DNA of 63,353 bases from an uncultured Prevotellaceae bacterium (GCA_947166345.1 CAMVDU010000011.1:1-63353); one strand, 5' to 3'; shown: positions 18,084 to 28,156, counted from the stretch's first letter. Notes: generated by a model from the sequence alone, not told the origin. Program-made: numbers and translations.

Positions 18084-18099
18084 TACCAAACGTTTGGTA
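18084..18099. promoter_or_regulatory. 16-bp perfect palindrome, possible operator
   Basis: TACCAAACGTTTGGTA is a perfect palindrome centred about 55 bp upstream of the cysK -7 box. Its position suits an activator dimer. No binder is identified. Confidence 0.5.
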
Positions 18100-18145
18100 T
18101 GCGAAATGCCATAAAAAGAGGATTGTGGGAGTGTCAGAATCGCCG

Positions 18146-18153
18146 TACCTTTG
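18146..18153 (+). promoter_or_regulatory. -7 promoter box of cysK
   Basis: TACCTTTG, an exact TAnnTTTG match. The cysK leader is about 70 nt and consists mostly of 7-bp repeats. Confidence 0.75.
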
Positions 18154-18160
18154 CAGCAGG

Positions 18161-18209
18161 AAAATTAAAAATTAAACGGTAAACAGTAAACAGTAAACAT
18201 TATATATTA
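18161..18209. repeat. 7-bp tandem repeats in cysK leader
   Basis: Seven heptamers in register: AAAATTA, AAAATTA, AACGGTA, AACAGTA, AACAGTA, AACATTA, TATATTA. They fill most of the 5' untranslated region of cysK and keep it A-rich. Confidence 0.75.
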
Positions 18210-18227
18210 TTAATAAGGTATAGAGTT

Positions 18228-19175
18228 ATGAGTAAGATTGCAAAGCAGCTGACCGAGCTCGTCGGCAACACCCCACTTCTGGAGCTCAACAAGTATTCAA
18301 CGGCTAAGGGTCTGGAAACCCCAGTTATTGCCAAAGTAGAGTTCTTTAATCCTGGCGGCAGCGTGAAAGACCGTATCGCTCTGGCGATGATCGAGGACGC
18401 AGAGGAGAAAGGCATCCTGAAACCTGGTGCCACCATCATCGAGCCCACCAGCGGCAACACGGGCGTGGGACTGGCTCTGGTTAGCGCCGTGAAGGGCTAT
18501 CACCTCATCCTGACGATGCCCGACACGATGAGTGTAGAGCGTCGCAACCTGGTGAAGGCCTATGGTGCAGAGGTGCGTCTGACCCCTGGCAAGGACGGCA
18601 TGAAGGGCGCTATCGCAGCAGCCGAAGCTCTGCGCGACGAGATTCCTGGCGCAGTCATCCTGCAGCAGTTTGAGAACGCAGCCAACCCTGCTAAGCACTA
18701 TGCCACAACAGGTCCTGAGATCTGGCGCGACACAGACGGAAAGGTCGATATCTTCATCGGCGGCGTGGGTACTGGCGGCACCATCTCAGGAACGGGTAAG
18801 TATCTGAAGGAGCAGAACCCCAACGTAAAGGTGATTGCCGTAGAGCCGAAGTCGAGTGCCGTCCTGAACGGACAGCCCAGCGGTCCTCATAAGATTCAGG
18901 GTATTGGTGCCGGCTTTGTGCCCAAGACCTACGACGCACAGGTCATCGACGAGGTGTTTGACGTAGATAATGACGATGCCATCCGCACAGGTCGTGAGAT
19001 CGCCCAGAGCGAGGGTCTGCTGGTGGGTATCAGCGCTGGCGCTGCCCTCTATGCTGCCATTCAGGTGGCCAAGCGTCCTGAGAACAAGGGCAAGAAGATC
19101 GTGGTACTGCTGCCCGATACGGGTGAGCGCTATCTCTCCACGGTGCTCTACGCCTTCGAGGAATATCCACTGTAA
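18228..19175 (+). CDS. cysK: cysteine synthase A (O-acetylserine sulfhydrylase)
   Basis: 315 residues, normal for CysK. It makes cysteine from O-acetylserine and sulfide with [12 protein letters not shown] carries the PLP lysine, [10 protein letters not shown] the substrate loop and [15 protein letters not shown] the cofactor phosphate cradle. It has its own promoter (18146) and a bidirectional terminator just downstream. The neighbouring metY uses the same sulfide pool. Confidence 0.97.
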   Translation: MSKIAKQLTELVGNTPLLELNKYSTAKGLETPVIAKVEFFNPGGSVKDRIALAMIEDAEEKGILKPGATIIEPTSGNTGVGLALVSAVKGYHLILTMPDTMSVERRNLVKAYGAEVRLTPGKDGMKGAIAAAEALRDEIPGAVILQQFENAANPAKHYATTGPEIWRDTDGKVDIFIGGVGTGGTISGTGKYLKEQNPNVKVIAVEPKSSAVLNGQPSGPHKIQGIGAGFVPKTYDAQVIDEVFDVDNDDAIRTGREIAQSEGLLVGISAGAALYAAIQVAKRPENKGKKIVVLLPDTGERYLSTVLYAFEEYPL

Positions 19176-19197
19176 CCAACAACTAAAAACAAAAAAG

Positions 19198-19217
19198 GCT
19201 CCGCACACAAGCGGAGC
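19198..19217. terminator. bidirectional terminator
   Basis: GCTCCGC (19198-19204) pairs with GCGGAGC (19211-19217) around ACACAA, with an A-run on the left and T-run on the right. It serves the convergent cysK and 19225-19584 genes. Confidence 0.85.
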
Positions 19218-19224
19218 TTTTTTG

Positions 19225-19584
19225 TTATTTTGCCTTTCTCATAGCATCCTGCGCCCAGCGCATGTATTGGCTGGCCTTGTCGCGCTCTTCCTTTGCCCAA
19301 CGCAGGCGCGTGGTAGCCTTGTCAGTAGCGTCGCGTGCCCACTGCGTTCGTGTACGCGCCTTGTCCAAGTCATTATGACGCGTGTAATAGTCGGCATCGC
19401 GCATATAGCCCTGAGCCTGACGGTTGTAGTAGTCGGCATCGCGTTCGTGACTCTCTGCACGCTTCGTGTGATACTCCGCATCGCGCATATACGACTTCGC
19501 CTGACGCAGGTAGTAGTCGTCCTGCGCTTGAACCACAGCTGTCATCGTGAACAGCAGGGTCAATGTAAAGAGGATTCGTTTCAT
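19225..19584 (-). CDS. small secreted Ala/Arg/Tyr-rich repeat protein
   Basis: 119 residues from the ATG at 19584 (MKRILFTLTLLFTMTAVVQAQ, a clean signal peptide); upstream Met codons are ignored. The mature part is entirely helical and built of degenerate ~14-residue repeats such as YMRDADYYTR, HERDADYYNRQAQG and ATTRLRWAKEERDKAS. A coiled coil or helical rod in the periplasm is likely. No known family recognised. It has its own promoter (TATCTTTG on the minus strand at 19629-19622) and terminator. Confidence 0.7.
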   Translation of the reverse strand: MKRILFTLTLLFTMTAVVQAQDDYYLRQAKSYMRDAEYHTKRAESHERDADYYNRQAQGYMRDADYYTRHNDLDKARTRTQWARDATDKATTRLRWAKEERDKASQYMRWAQDAMRKAK

Positions 19585-19621
19585 AGGCAGCATCATTATT
19601 TTGTTGTTGGATTGTTCTTTG

Positions 19622-19629
19622 CAAAGATA
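19622..19629 (-). promoter_or_regulatory. -7 box of small secreted protein gene
   Basis: The minus strand reads TATCTTTG, 38 nt upstream of the start at 19584. Confidence 0.65.
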
Positions 19630-19700
19630 CGGCTCTTTTTTGAAAAGAACAAATATTTTAATTAAAAAGGTGTTTTTGGAGGATGTTTTTGGATGATTTC

Positions 19701-19731
19701 TTGGAAAAATGAATAATATTTTGTACCTTTG
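19701..19731 (+). promoter_or_regulatory. promoter of dnaE
   Basis: TTGG at 19701-19704, 19 nt spacer, TACCTTTG at 19724-19731. The start codon follows 26 nt later. Confidence 0.8.
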
Positions 19732-19757
19732 CAGTCACTCTTGCTACAATAAAAACA

Positions 19758-22700
19758 ATGGAAGACTTCATACACCTGCACGTTCACACGTACTACTCGA
19801 TTCTCGACGGACAGTCGAAGATCAAGAAACTGGTTGAGAAGGCCATCGGCGATGGTATGCGCGGAATGGCCATCACCGATCATGGCGACATGTTTGGCAT
19901 CAAGGAGTTTCACGATATCTGTAACGATGTGAACAAAGGCCGCAAGAAGGAGGGCTTGGAACCGTTCAAACCCATCTTCGGCTGCGAAATGTATGTTGCG
20001 AAATATGGTCCCAAGGAGAAGAAGGACGGTAAGGAAGACCAGAGCGGCTACCACCTGATAGTCCTGGCGAAGAACTATCAAGGCTATAAGAACCTCATCA
20101 AACTGGTGAGTAATTCGTGGGTGGACGGATTCTACAGTCGTCCGCGTACCGACCGTGCCGAACTGGAGCGCTACCACGAGGGACTGATTGTCTGTTCAGC
20201 ATGTATCGCTGGCGAGGTGCCCAGGAAGATTCTCAACGGCGACATGAAGGGAGCGCGCGAGGCCATAGAGTGGTACCACAACCTTTTTGGCGACGACTAC
20301 TATCTGGAGTTGCAGCGTCACGAGGTGACCGACCCCACAGTGAGGGCCAACCGCGAGACGTTCCCCATGCAGCAACGGGCCAACAAGGTGCTTATCGAAC
20401 TGGCACGGGAGTATGGCATCAAACTGGTTTGTACCAACGATGTACACTTCGTTGACAAAGAGAATGCCGAGGCCCACGACCACCTGCTATGTCTCTCAAC
20501 AGGCAAGGATCTGGACGACCCCACCCGCATGCTCTACTCCAAGCAGGAATGGTTCAAGACAAAAGCTGAGATGAATGCGATCTTCAGCGATGTGCCTGAG
20601 GCGCTGTCGAACACGCTGGAGATTCTCGACAAGGTTGAGTTCTACTCACTCGACCACGATCCCATCATGCCATTTTTCCCCATTCCATCGACGTTTGGTA
20701 CCGAGGAAGAATGGCGAAAGAAGTTCTCTAAGGAAGACCTCTTCCGCGAGTTCACCACCGATGAAAACGGCGAAAATCCACTTTCACGCGAAGAAGGTGA
20801 GAAGAAAATCAAGAAGCTGGGCGGCTACGACAAGCTCTATCGCATCAAGTTCGAAGCCGACTACCTGGCGAAGCTGGCGTATGAAGGAGCCTCCAGGATA
20901 TACGGTAAATCCGGAGACACCGGAAATTCCGGAGATACCAGCCTTCCGCCAGAGGTGGAGGACCGCATCCGCTTTGAGTTGCACATCATGAAGACGATGG
21001 GCTTCCCTGGCTACTTCCTCATTGTGCAGGACTTCATCAACTCGGCACGCGACGAGCTGGGCGTGATGGTAGGACCTGGACGTGGTTCTGCTGCCGGTTC
21101 GGTGGTGGCCTACTGCTTGGGTATCACCAAGATTGACCCGTTGAAATACGACTTGCTGTTTGAGCGCTTCCTGAACCCTGACCGTATCTCGTTGCCCGAT
21201 ATCGATACCGACTTCGATGATGACGGACGCGGCCGTGTGCTGAAATGGGTGGAGGACAAATACGGTCACGAGAACTGCGCCCACATCATCACCTATGCGT
21301 CGATGGCTACGAAGAACTCCATCAAGGACGTGGCACGTGTGGAAAAGCTGCCGCTGGCCATCTCGAACGCCCTTTGCAAGGCCATCCCTGACCGTTTGCC
21401 AGATGTTGACGGCAAAACGCCGAAGATGAATCTGACAAACGCCATCAAGGCCGTGCCCGAACTGCGCGAGGCAGAAGCTTCCAACGATCCGGCATTAGCC
21501 AACACCATTAAATATGCGAAGATGCTGGAGGGTACCGTCCGTGGTACGGGTATTCATGCCTGCGGCTTCATCATCTGTCGCGACCCGATCTCTGACTGGG
21601 TACCTGTGAGTACGGCCGATGACCCCGACTTCAAGGACACCAAGACCAACTGTACGCAGTACGATGGTCACGTCATCGAATCGACAGGACTCATCAAGAT
21701 GGACTTCCTCGGACTGAAAACGCTGTCGGAGTTGAAGGAGGCCTGCGAGAACATCAAACTGACACGCGGCATAGAGGTGGATCTGGACAACATACCCATC
21801 GACGACCCGAAGACCTTCGAACTGTATCAGCAGGGACGCACCGTCGGCACGTTCCAGTTTGAGTCGGCAGGTATGCAGAAATACCTGCGCGAGCTGAAGC
21901 CTACCGTCTTCGAGGATCTCATCGCCATGAACGCCCTCTACCGTCCAGGACCTATGGGCTACATCCCCCAGTTCATCCGTCGTAAGCATGGCGAAGAGCC
22001 TATCACTTACGACATCCCCGTCATGGAGAAGTACCTGAAGGACACCTACGGCATCACCGTCTATCAGGAGCAGGTAATGTTGCTCTCGCGACTGTTGGCA
22101 GACTTCACCCGTGGTGAGAGCGATGCCCTGCGAAAGGCGATGGGTAAGAAGAAAAAGGACATCGTAGATGCGATGAAACCGAAGTTTATTGAGGGTGGCA
22201 AGAAGAATGGACACGACCCGAAGGTGCTCGACAAGATATGGGGAGACTGGGAGGCATTCGCTTCCTACGCCTTCAACAAGTCGCATGCAGCCTGCTATTC
22301 ATGGGTGGCCTACCAGACTGCCTATATTAAGGCCAATTACCCCGCTGAGTTCATGGCTGCCATTATGAGTCGTAGGCGCGACCAGATAACAGAAATCACA
22401 AAACTGATGGACGAATGTAAGCAGATGGGCATCGCCACACTGGGGCCCGATGTCAATGAGTCGTACCAGAAGTTTGGTGTGAACCAGAAAGGCGAGATTC
22501 GTTTCGGACTGGCTGCCATCAAGGGTCTGGGCGACGCTGCAGCCATTGCCATCATCGACGAGCGCACCAAGAACGGTCCCTACAAGACCATCTTTGACTT
22601 TGCCCAACGCGTCAGCTTTGCCAACGTCAACCGCAAGGCCTATGAGTCGCTGGCGCTGAGTGGTGGTTTTGACAGCTTCGGCATCCGTCGCGAGCAGTTC

Positions 22701-23516
22701 TTTGCCACCAACAACAAGGGCGAAATGTTCCTTGACACCCTGGTGCGCTACGGACAGCTGTACCAGCAGGAGAAGCAACAAGCACAGTTCTCGCTGTTTG
22801 GCGGTTTTGATGATGGTGTTGAGATAGCCACGCCCCCAATACCCAAGACGGATGAACGCTGGAGCGACATAGAACGTCTGAACAAAGAGCGCGACCTCGT
22901 AGGCATCTACCTATCGGCCCATCCGCTGGACGAGTACAAGATCATCCTTGACAACCTTTGTAATGCACGTTGCTCGGAACTGGCTGACAGAGGAGCAGCG
23001 TTAAAGGACCGCGAGGACATCACCCTGGGAGGCATCGTCACGAGCGTACAGGTGAGGATGGGACGTGACAACAAGCAATGGGGACTGGTAACGCTGGAGG
23101 ACTTTGAGGGATCGGGCGAACTGGCCATCTTTGGCGATGACTGGTTCAACCTGGGAGGTAAGTTCTCCATAGGTGCAGCCGTCTATATCACAGGCAAGAT
23201 GAAGAGCCGCTTCTACAACTCTGACCAGAAAGAGCTGAAGATTGTCAATGTTGACCTGCTCCAGACGGTCAAGGAGAAAGCCATCGACAGCATCACCATC
23301 TCTTTGATTACCGACCGTGTTGACGAACAGGTGGTGACGGAACTGAGTGAACTAATCGACGAGAGTCCTGGCAGAACGAAGCTCTTCTTCCAGTTGCGCG
23401 ACTCTTCAGGCCACAACCATGTGTTGCTACGCTCACGTCTCAAGACAATCGACATACGCCACGCGCTGATCGACTATATCGAACAGCATGAGGCGATTGA
23501 CTACAAGATCAATTAA
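19758..23516 (+). CDS. dnaE: DNA polymerase III alpha subunit
   Basis: 1252 residues, the replicative polymerase. An N-terminal PHP domain (FIHLHVHTYYSILDG, AITDHGDMFG) is followed by the palm with GPGRGSAAGS and the catalytic aspartates in PDIDTDFDDDGR (about D481, D483). Next come fingers (YRPGPMGYIPQFIRRK), a helix-hairpin-helix region and a C-terminal OB-fold (ITLGGIVTSVQVRMG). A segment at about 382-396 (KSGDTGNSGDTS), just before LPPEVEDRIRFEL, is encoded by 9-bp repeats and is probably a surface-loop insertion. Confidence 0.97.
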   Translation: MEDFIHLHVHTYYSILDGQSKIKKLVEKAIGDGMRGMAITDHGDMFGIKEFHDICNDVNKGRKKEGLEPFKPIFGCEMYVAKYGPKEKKDGKEDQSGYHLIVLAKNYQGYKNLIKLVSNSWVDGFYSRPRTDRAELERYHEGLIVCSACIAGEVPRKILNGDMKGAREAIEWYHNLFGDDYYLELQRHEVTDPTVRANRETFPMQQRANKVLIELAREYGIKLVCTNDVHFVDKENAEAHDHLLCLSTGKDLDDPTRMLYSKQEWFKTKAEMNAIFSDVPEALSNTLEILDKVEFYSLDHDPIMPFFPIPSTFGTEEEWRKKFSKEDLFREFTTDENGENPLSREEGEKKIKKLGGYDKLYRIKFEADYLAKLAYEGASRIYGKSGDTGNSGDTSLPPEVEDRIRFELHIMKTMGFPGYFLIVQDFINSARDELGVMVGPGRGSAAGSVVAYCLGITKIDPLKYDLLFERFLNPDRISLPDIDTDFDDDGRGRVLKWVEDKYGHENCAHIITYASMATKNSIKDVARVEKLPLAISNALCKAIPDRLPDVDGKTPKMNLTNAIKAVPELREAEASNDPALANTIKYAKMLEGTVRGTGIHACGFIICRDPISDWVPVSTADDPDFKDTKTNCTQYDGHVIESTGLIKMDFLGLKTLSELKEACENIKLTRGIEVDLDNIPIDDPKTFELYQQGRTVGTFQFESAGMQKYLRELKPTVFEDLIAMNALYRPGPMGYIPQFIRRKHGEEPITYDIPVMEKYLKDTYGITVYQEQVMLLSRLLADFTRGESDALRKAMGKKKKDIVDAMKPKFIEGGKKNGHDPKVLDKIWGDWEAFASYAFNKSHAACYSWVAYQTAYIKANYPAEFMAAIMSRRRDQITEITKLMDECKQMGIATLGPDVNESYQKFGVNQKGEIRFGLAAIKGLGDAAAIAIIDERTKNGPYKTIFDFAQRVSFANVNRKAYESLALSGGFDSFGIRREQFFATNNKGEMFLDTLVRYGQLYQQEKQQAQFSLFGGFDDGVEIATPPIPKTDERWSDIERLNKERDLVGIYLSAHPLDEYKIILDNLCNARCSELADRGAALKDREDITLGGIVTSVQVRMGRDNKQWGLVTLEDFEGSGELAIFGDDWFNLGGKFSIGAAVYITGKMKSRFYNSDQKELKIVNVDLLQTVKEKAIDSITISLITDRVDEQVVTELSELIDESPGRTKLFFQLRDSSGHNHVLLRSRLKTIDIRHALIDYIEQHEAIDYKIN
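20901..20945. repeat. 9-bp TCCGGA repeats inside dnaE
   Basis: Units TCCGGAGAC, ACCGGAAAT, TCCGGAGAT (20910-20936), with degenerate units on both sides. Read as S-G-D/T-G-N in frame. The same DNA motif occurs in other frames or strands at 23786-23839 and 40328-40381. Confidence 0.75.
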
Positions 23517-23517
23517 A

Positions 23518-23552
23518 AGCTGTTAGCTATTAGGAGTTGGCTATTAGTGAGG
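23518..23552. repeat. imperfect 7-bp repeats after dnaE
   Basis: AGCTGTT, AGCTATT, AGGAGTT, GGCTATT, AGTGAGG start immediately after the dnaE stop and fill the gap to the convergent gene. Confidence 0.55.
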
Positions 23553-23562
23553 ATTAGCGCCA

Positions 23563-25161
23563 TCACTTGGTGAGGTTACCAAGGATGTCGCGAGTCAGTT
23601 CTCTGGTAACAGTACGGGTAGCCGCACTTGTAGCATTCTTCACTACCCTGCCAGTTGTCGATGACTTGCTCTTGGTCTTTTTGCCCGTCACCTTATCGCT
23701 GACCCACGTGCCCAGAATAGCGGCAATGGTTGATGTGACGGCAGTAATGATGGCCTTCCACACCTTCGACATGATGCCTGCCTTCTTCTCGGATTTTCCG
23801 GACTTTCCGGATTCTCCGGAATTTCCGGTTTTCTCAGCCTGAGCAGCATCATTGGCTTCAGCAGCAGCGGCTTCTTCACGCATCAACACCTCGTAGGCAC
23901 TCTCGCTGTCAATGGGCGTATCATACTTGCCATAGATACGGCTCTGACGGATAATATCCAGGCGCTGTCCATCTGTAATGGCACCTATCTGGGATAGCGG
24001 GAACAGTATCTTAGCACGTTCTACCACACAAGGAGCGCCCTTTTCATCAAGGAAACTGACCAATGCCTCACCTGTCTCAAGGTTCATGATAGCCTCATCG
24101 GTCTTGAAGGCAGGATTGGCGCGGAACGTCTCTGCCGCCGTCCTCACGGCCTTCTGGTCTTTCGGTGTATAGGCGCGCAGGGCATGTTGAACGCGATTGC
24201 CCAACTGCCCCAGGATGTTCTCTGGGATATCAGTGGGACTCTGTGTAATAAAGTAGATACCAATGCCCTTTGAACGGATCAGACGAATCACCTGTTCTAT
24301 CTTATCGGTAAGTGCCTTAGAGGTACCCTCGAACAACATATGGGCCTCATCGAAGAAGAATACCAGCTTGGGCTGGGGCAGGTCGCCCACCTCCGGAAGC
24401 GTGGAATAGAGCTCGCTGAGCAACCAGAGAAGGAACGTGGAATAGAGTTTGGGCTGCATCATCAGCTTGTCGGCTGCCAACACATTCATAACACCCTTAC
24501 CCTGCTCCACCTGTAAGAGGTCAAAGATATCAAACGACGGCTCACCAAAGAACTTCTCAGCACCTTGGTTCTCCATCTGCAAGAGGGCACGTTGGATGGC
24601 TCCTACCGACGCAGCCGACACATTACCATATTTAGAGGTATATTCCTTAGCATGCTGTGACACGAAGTCAAGCATCGAGCGCAGATCCTTCAGGTCAAGA
24701 ATCTTCAGACCACGTTCGTCAGCTACTCGGAAGACGATATTCAGCACACCGTCTTGAGTCTCGTTAAGACCCAGTAGACGCGACAACAACAGCGGCCCCA
24801 TCTGCGAGATGGTAGCACGCATGGGATGACCCTGCTCGCCATAGACATCGAAAAACCTGACTGGACAAGACTGAAACTCTGGATCCTCAATACCGAATTC
24901 TGGCAGTCTTTTCTCGATGAAACCGCTCATTTTGCCCGCTTGAGAGATGCCGCTGAGGTCGCCTTTCATGTCGGCCATAAAGCAAGGCACACCAGCCTGA
25001 CAGAACGACTCAGCCATCACTTGCAGCGTCACCGTCTTACCCGTACCAGTAGCGCCAGCTATGAGTCCGTGACGGTTGGCCATCTTTCCCAGAATACTCA
25101 ATGCTCCTGCTGTGGAGCTATGGGCGATATACAGCCCATATTCTTTGTCGTACATAAGCAA
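23563..25161 (-). CDS. HerA-type ATPase, DUF853 family
   Basis: 532 residues. The N-terminal region has a P-loop ([12 protein letters not shown]) and the DUF853 motif [12 protein letters not shown]. The Walker B region is [14 protein letters not shown], and an arginine-finger region follows ([10 protein letters not shown]). It belongs to the HerA/FtsK superfamily of hexameric motors; the role of DUF853 proteins is poorly defined. A low-complexity linker at about 440-460 ([18 protein letters not shown]) is made by 9-bp repeats. It is followed by a hydrophobic stretch ([21 protein letters not shown]) and a basic Ser/Thr-rich tail. The start at 25161 (MLMYDKE) or 25155 are both possible. Confidence 0.88.
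   Translation of the reverse strand: MLMYDKEYGLYIAHSSTAGALSILGKMANRHGLIAGATGTGKTVTLQVMAESFCQAGVPCFMADMKGDLSGISQAGKMSGFIEKRLPEFGIEDPEFQSCPVRFFDVYGEQGHPMRATISQMGPLLLSRLLGLNETQDGVLNIVFRVADERGLKILDLKDLRSMLDFVSQHAKEYTSKYGNVSAASVGAIQRALLQMENQGAEKFFGEPSFDIFDLLQVEQGKGVMNVLAADKLMMQPKLYSTFLLWLLSELYSTLPEVGDLPQPKLVFFFDEAHMLFEGTSKALTDKIEQVIRLIRSKGIGIYFITQSPTDIPENILGQLGNRVQHALRAYTPKDQKAVRTAAETFRANPAFKTDEAIMNLETGEALVSFLDEKGAPCVVERAKILFPLSQIGAITDGQRLDIIRQSRIYGKYDTPIDSESAYEVLMREEAAAAEANDAAQAEKTGNSGESGKSGKSEKKAGIMSKVWKAIITAVTSTIAAILGTWVSDKVTGKKTKSKSSTTGRVVKNATSAATRTVTRELTRDILGNLTK
23786..23839. repeat. 9-bp TCCGGA repeats inside HerA-type gene
   Basis: Six 9-bp units on the + strand: TTCTCGGAT, TTTCCGGAC, TTTCCGGAT, TCTCCGGAA, TTTCCGGTT, TTCTCAGCC. 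On the coding (minus) strand they read S-G-K/S-G-E. Confidence 0.8.
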
Positions 25162-25181
25162 GGTCTTTAGATTTGATGCGA

Positions 25182-25259
25182 CAAAAGTACAAATAAAAAA
25201 CGACTTGCCAAAATAAATAGAAATTATTTTGTCAATCTAAAAAACATTTGCTACCTTTG
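25182..25259. promoter_or_regulatory. divergent promoters of HerA-type gene and waaA
   Basis: The minus strand reads TACTTTTG at 25189-25182. The plus strand reads TTTG at 25228-25231, 20 nt, then TACCTTTG at 25252-25259. Confidence 0.75.
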
Positions 25260-25284
25260 CACCAAAATAAGAAAACGGAGAAAA

Positions 25285-26535
25285 ATGCGTGGGTTTTACA
25301 ACATCGTAGTTACATTTCTGAACTTTCTCATGCGACAAGTTCAGAAGGGACACCTGTTGTTTGTCAAGGAAGGAAGTAAGACCCACCGTTTTATTTTGGG
25401 ACAGAAAGACCTGCTCCCCCACATAGCCACCAGCATGAGAGACGAGACACGTCCTGTCTGTTGGATTCATGCCTCCTCAATGGGTGAATACGCTGTTGCA
25501 CGTCCCATCATCCTTCAATTGCAGAAACAGGGATTCGCGGTAGTGCTGACGTTTTTCTCATCAACTGGTTACGAGGCTCTCCATCACAAACGCGGCACAG
25601 CTGATTATATTTTCTACATGCCGTTCGACACGCGCAAGAACGTCAGAAACTTCCTCGACACCGTCAAGCCTGAGCGTACCGTCTTCATCATCTCGGAATA
25701 CTGGATCAACTATTTGAGCGAACTGAAGCGGCGACAGATACCCACATTCCTCATTTCTGCCCTGATACCAAACACCTCATATCTCCTGAAATGGTATGCG
25801 TGGCCTCTGCGTAAGGCATTGAAAGCCATCACGATGTTCACCGTCAGCGACGAACGCTCGAAGGAAAACCTTCACAAGATGGGCTTCGACAACTGTCGTG
25901 TGGTGGGAGACCCACTCTTCGACAATGCTATCAACATAGCCAAGACGGACTATCACAACGAGGTAATAGAACATTTCTGTGCCAATAGCAATAACGTCTT
26001 TATTGCAGGCAGCATCAACGATGAGAACGACCGTACGATAGTAACGGGTCTGGCCAATGCCGAACGTGACACGAAGTTCATCATGGTACCCCACGAGATT
26101 AGCGATGCCTCCATAGACAATATCATCAGCCGATGCAAAGGACGTACCCTACGCTATGCCGAATGCGACAAAAACACAGATTTCACCGACGTTCAGACAC
26201 TCATTATCGACTACGTTGGCGACCTTTCACGTCTTTATCGATACGGGCACTACGCCTATGTAGGGGGTGGTTTCACCCGTTATCTGCATAGTGTCATCGA
26301 ACCTGTGGTCTATGGACTGCCCGTTGCCTTTGGGCCCAACATCCACCGCAAGGCCACTCCACAGCAAATGATTGACCTGGGTATCGGAGCCATTGTCCTC
26401 AATGCTGATGAATTGCGACAATGGCTCGTTGGAATCAGAGCAAATGACCATCAAGACACCTGCCGTAAGGCTGTCCAATACGCAGAGCAGAACGGAGGTG
26501 CTACCGACAAAATTGTAAATATTATCACAGGATGA
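25285..26535 (+). CDS. waaA: 3-deoxy-D-manno-octulosonic acid (Kdo) transferase
   Basis: 416 residues, GT30-type. It transfers Kdo from CMP-Kdo to lipid IVA on the cytoplasmic face of the inner membrane. Typical features are the N-terminal hydrophobic anchor (FYNIVVTFLNFLM), WIHASSMGEYAVARPII, YWINYLSELKRRQIP, VVGDPLFDNA and GGGFTRYLHSVIEPVVYG. It heads an LPS operon; the next gene overlaps by 4 nt (ATGA). Confidence 0.95.
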   Translation: MRGFYNIVVTFLNFLMRQVQKGHLLFVKEGSKTHRFILGQKDLLPHIATSMRDETRPVCWIHASSMGEYAVARPIILQLQKQGFAVVLTFFSSTGYEALHHKRGTADYIFYMPFDTRKNVRNFLDTVKPERTVFIISEYWINYLSELKRRQIPTFLISALIPNTSYLLKWYAWPLRKALKAITMFTVSDERSKENLHKMGFDNCRVVGDPLFDNAINIAKTDYHNEVIEHFCANSNNVFIAGSINDENDRTIVTGLANAERDTKFIMVPHEISDASIDNIISRCKGRTLRYAECDKNTDFTDVQTLIIDYVGDLSRLYRYGHYAYVGGGFTRYLHSVIEPVVYGLPVAFGPNIHRKATPQQMIDLGIGAIVLNADELRQWLVGIRANDHQDTCRKAVQYAEQNGGATDKIVNIITG

Positions 26536-27401
26536 AATACAAAATAACATGGTTCTTACTCCACACAGTGGCACTCCTACCATTGCCAGTGCTCTATGCC
26601 ATCAGTAGTACCATATGGCCTATACTCTATTATGTCATCAGATATAGACGCAAGGTAACAAGGACGAACCTTCAGAAAGCGTTGCCCCACCTCACGCCCA
26701 GTCAGATACGACAAACAGAACGCAACGTTTACCGTCACATGTGCGACATCATGGTAGAAACCCTGAAGCAGGCACACATCAGCGATGCAGAACTGGAACG
26801 CCGCATCACCATCAATAACACCAGTCTTGTAGAGGAAATGGCAAAAAAGGGACACCCTGTATTTGTGCTCATTGGCCATTACGGCAACTGGGAGTGGTCA
26901 GGAGAAATAATCCATCGGCTTGCTATTCCGGAGAAGAAAACCTATATTTACGAACCAGTAGCCAACGAGACGATGGACCTCATCATGCAAAGCCTGCGCC
27001 ATCGTTTCTGCGACCTGCTCCTTCCTAAAAAGAAAGCAGCACGCGCCATCCTAAGTCTTAAACGCGAGCATCAGAGTTATCTCGTCGGCTTCATATCCGA
27101 CCAACGTCCTAAACGCAACAGCCTGCACCACTGGACAACATTCCTCAACCAAGATACGCCCTACATGGTGGGAGCCGAAGAACTGGGACAGCACGTGGAT
27201 GCAATTTGCATATACCTCCATATGGAACAGCCGCGACGTGGTTACTACAATATCACCTTTGAAGAGTTACAGCCTGTAGAGGGCGAAGAATTTCCTTATA
27301 CCGTGGCCTATCTGCGCCGGCTGGAGGAAGATATCAAGACTGCGCCCCACCTGTGGCTGTGGACACATAGGCGGTGGAAGCATAAGCGCCCTACGGTTTA
27401 A
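26532..27401 (+). CDS. lpxL: lipid A biosynthesis acyltransferase (LpxL/HtrB family)
   Basis: 289 residues. It adds a secondary acyl chain to Kdo-lipid A. An N-terminal membrane anchor precedes the catalytic HX4E motif GHYGNWEW (H116, E121) and the SDQRPKRN segment typical of the family. It overlaps waaA by 4 nt, consistent with acting next in the same pathway. LpxL versus LpxM cannot be decided from sequence alone. Confidence 0.9.
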   Translation: MKYKITWFLLHTVALLPLPVLYAISSTIWPILYYVIRYRRKVTRTNLQKALPHLTPSQIRQTERNVYRHMCDIMVETLKQAHISDAELERRITINNTSLVEEMAKKGHPVFVLIGHYGNWEWSGEIIHRLAIPEKKTYIYEPVANETMDLIMQSLRHRFCDLLLPKKKAARAILSLKREHQSYLVGFISDQRPKRNSLHHWTTFLNQDTPYMVGAEELGQHVDAICIYLHMEQPRRGYYNITFEELQPVEGEEFPYTVAYLRRLEEDIKTAPHLWLWTHRRWKHKRPTV

Positions 27402-27427
27402 AATAATAAATGATAAATAAAGAAGAT

Positions 27428-28156
27428 ATGAACATTATTTGTGTTATTCCGGCTCGTGGCGGATCGTCACGATTCTTTGAGAAGCCATTGGCTATGATTT
27501 TAGGCAAGCCCATGCTGCAGTGGGTATACGAGCATTGTAAGGATGTGCCTGAGTTCAGCGAGGTATATGTGGCTACTGACAGCGAGAAAATCAAGACCTG
27601 TGCAGAGTCGTTCGGTGCCAAGGTCATCATGACCCGCAGCGACCACGACACGGCTACCGAGCGTCTCTACGAGGTGTCTACCAAGGTGGATGCTGACCTC
27701 TATGTGATGGTCAACGGCGACGAGCCTCTATTGACTCGCGAGGCCATCATCCAGTGTATTCCTGCCGAGATTAAGGAGGGCGAACTCTATGTCAGCAACC
27801 TGATGACCGATTTCTCCAATCCTGTTGAGGTGGTCGATGCCACCAACCTGAAGATCGTGACCGACCAGCACGATCGCTGTCTGTTCATCTCGCGCTCGCC
27901 CATCCCCTACCCCAAGGGCAATATGGACTATGTGTACCATAAGTTTGTGGGCGTGGGTGCCTTCAACCACAAGGCGTTGGAGTTCTATCACAACACACCG
28001 CGCGGACCTATCGAAAAGATTGAGGAGAACGACTCGTTCCGTTTCATCGAGAACCAGGTGCCCATCTATTACTATAACTGCCACTGCAAGTCACTCTCCG
28101 TCGATACGCCAAAGGACATCGAGGGTGTCGAGGCCTACCTGAAAGTTGAGAGTTGA
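27428..28156 (+). CDS. kdsB: CMP-Kdo synthetase
   Basis: 242 residues from the ATG at 27428 (MNIICVIPARGGSSRF); an upstream ATG at 27410 is less likely. It activates Kdo with CTP, supplying waaA. VMVNGDEPLL and the C-terminal SVDTPKDIEGVEAYL are characteristic. The last five codons and the stop lie inside a 7-bp tandem repeat (28141-28175). Confidence 0.96.
   Translation: MNIICVIPARGGSSRFFEKPLAMILGKPMLQWVYEHCKDVPEFSEVYVATDSEKIKTCAESFGAKVIMTRSDHDTATERLYEVSTKVDADLYVMVNGDEPLLTREAIIQCIPAEIKEGELYVSNLMTDFSNPVEVVDATNLKIVTDQHDRCLFISRSPIPYPKGNMDYVYHKFVGVGAFNHKALEFYHNTPRGPIEKIEENDSFRFIENQVPIYYYNCHCKSLSVDTPKDIEGVEAYLKVES

Noticed and set aside
23563..25161. FtsK-type DNA translocase
   Set aside because: No N-terminal membrane domain or gamma domain; DUF853 motifs fit the HerA-like group better.
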